From: Pseudorasbora parva
Lineage: Eukaryota; Chordata; Actinopteri; Cypriniformes; Gobionidae
Assembly (NCBI RefSeq): GCF_024679245.1
Contig: NC_090177.1
Span: 41,752,018 to 41,816,017, forward strand
Reading direction: 5' to 3'
Length of the DNA stretch: 64,000 nt
In this document: positions 63,424-64,000 of the stretch, piece by piece
How the letters are laid out: every line of letters begins with the position of its first letter
Numbering within the stretch: the stretch's first letter is position 1
Translations under genes and position numbers: made by a program
The notes under the pieces: model-generated
The model's input: only the letters and a program-made list of their open reading frames with translations
Told to the model about the DNA's origin: nothing
The model's database searches: none

Positions 63424-63530
63424 CTTTTGGACACATTGTGTGAGCTGATCTTGAAACAGACACTGAGGAGATTTAGATGCTCCATACGGTGTGGAATTGA
63501 ACGGGTCTTTATCATCGCTGAAGTGAGCCA
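63424..63530 (-). CDS. possible coding exon with consensus splice donor
   Basis: The minus-strand frame reads AHFSDDKDPFNSTPYGAS, then CLFQDQLTQCVQK, and ends in AAAAG with the donor GTAAGATACT. The codon where a start Met would be expected is GTG, not ATG, with an in-frame TAG 24 bases further upstream. As it stands it lacks a normal start and may be a decayed first exon. I do not recognise the protein. It lies downstream of the CCAAT-rich tandem array. It may belong to an unknown gene, to a transposon, or to the 5' end of the PACSIN1 transcript. Confidence 0.3.
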
Positions 63531-63593
63531 CACTACGATCGCAAATGGACTAACAAGCAAACATGACACACGAGCATATTCAAGCAAAAGCAG

Positions 63594-63601
63594 CATATAT
63601 T
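63594..63601 (-). promoter_or_regulatory. TATA-like element
   Basis: AATATATG on the minus strand lies about 65 bases upstream of the possible exon and about 100 bases downstream of the nearest CCAAT box. Weak by itself. Confidence 0.2.
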
Positions 63602-63667
63602 AGTTCTGAGCTAATGTAGGTCCTGTGTGACTCGTGTGTTTTGAATAATGACAACAGGCACTGAGCC

Positions 63668-64000
63668 ACTCTTCTCACCATAGACACGCCCCTTACTGCT
63701 GATTGGCTAACTCTCTCTTCTCACCATAGACACGCCCCTTACTGCTGATTGGCTAACTCTCTCTTCTCACCATAGACACGCCCCTTACTGCTGATTGACT
63801 AACTCTCTCTTCTCACCATAGACACGCCCCTTACTGCTGATTGGCTAACTCTCTCTTCTCACCATAGACACACCCCTTACTGCTGATTGGCTAACTCTCT
63901 CTTCTCACCATAGACACACCCCTTACTGCTGATTGGCTAACTCTCTCTTCTCACCATAGACACGCCCCTTACTGCTGATTGGCTAACTCTCTCTTCTCAC
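63668..64000. repeat. 46-bp tandem repeat, about 7 units, running off the window
   Basis: The unit CTTCTCACCATAGACACGCC followed by CCTTACTGCTGATTGGCTAA and CTCTCT is repeated with few changes (CACGCC to CACACC in two units, GGCTAA to GACTAA in one). On the minus strand each intact unit gives AGCCAATCAGC, a full CCAAT box, and GGGGCGTGTC, a GC/KLF box. The right end is outside the window. Confidence 0.95.

Overview
The window looks like teleost fish DNA, most likely from a cyprinid. The only gene I can support with confidence is a vertebrate PACSIN (syndapin) gene of the PACSIN1 type on the minus strand. It is set in long introns full of fish-type repeats: Tc1-like transposons, foldback elements, tRNA-derived SINEs, hAT and Harbinger-like derivatives, and long CA, TA and GA microsatellites.

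Positions 1-25630 (minus strand) carry eight coding exons of PACSIN1: 25510-25569, 14970-15126, 14601-14836, 11835-11978, 9706-9881, 7311-7431, 6427-6542 and 1585-1781. All junctions have GT/AG borders and the phases join into one frame of 402 complete codons plus one base. The frame covers the whole F-BAR domain, the linker and the first half of the SH3 domain. The last exon lies to the left of the window. The first coding exon also has 61 bases of 5' UTR and its own splice acceptor, so at least one further 5' exon lies to the right of 25631. The introns hold a 3.3-kb minisatellite (2310-5652), a compound foldback (about 10120-11601), a Harbinger-like element (12709-13940), a transposon carrying a 42-bp tandem array (16739-19069), and a nest of Tc1 and hAT elements between two (AT)n tracts (20702-24832).

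Positions 25631-64000 contain no exon I can assign to a known protein. This stretch is either the long 5' intron of the same gene or intergenic DNA. It holds a piggyBac-like remnant split by a MITE, a LINE reverse-transcriptase fragment, a three-level nest (37888-39879), Tc1 remnants (43113-45105), a second and larger copy of the array-bearing transposon with a clean 8-bp target duplication (46135-50338), a SINE, a perfect 36-bp hairpin, a hAT element with a perfect 8-bp target duplication (58829-59711) and a TTAA-flanked MITE (60005-60544). At the right edge a 46-bp tandem array with one CCAAT box and one GC/KLF box per unit lies just upstream, on the minus strand, of an open frame ending in a consensus splice donor.

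Apart from PACSIN1 every recognisable coding remnant is transposon-derived and broken. The very long open frames in the tandem arrays follow from a unit length divisible by three. Family names of repeats rest on termini, target duplications and protein fragments, not on database searches.
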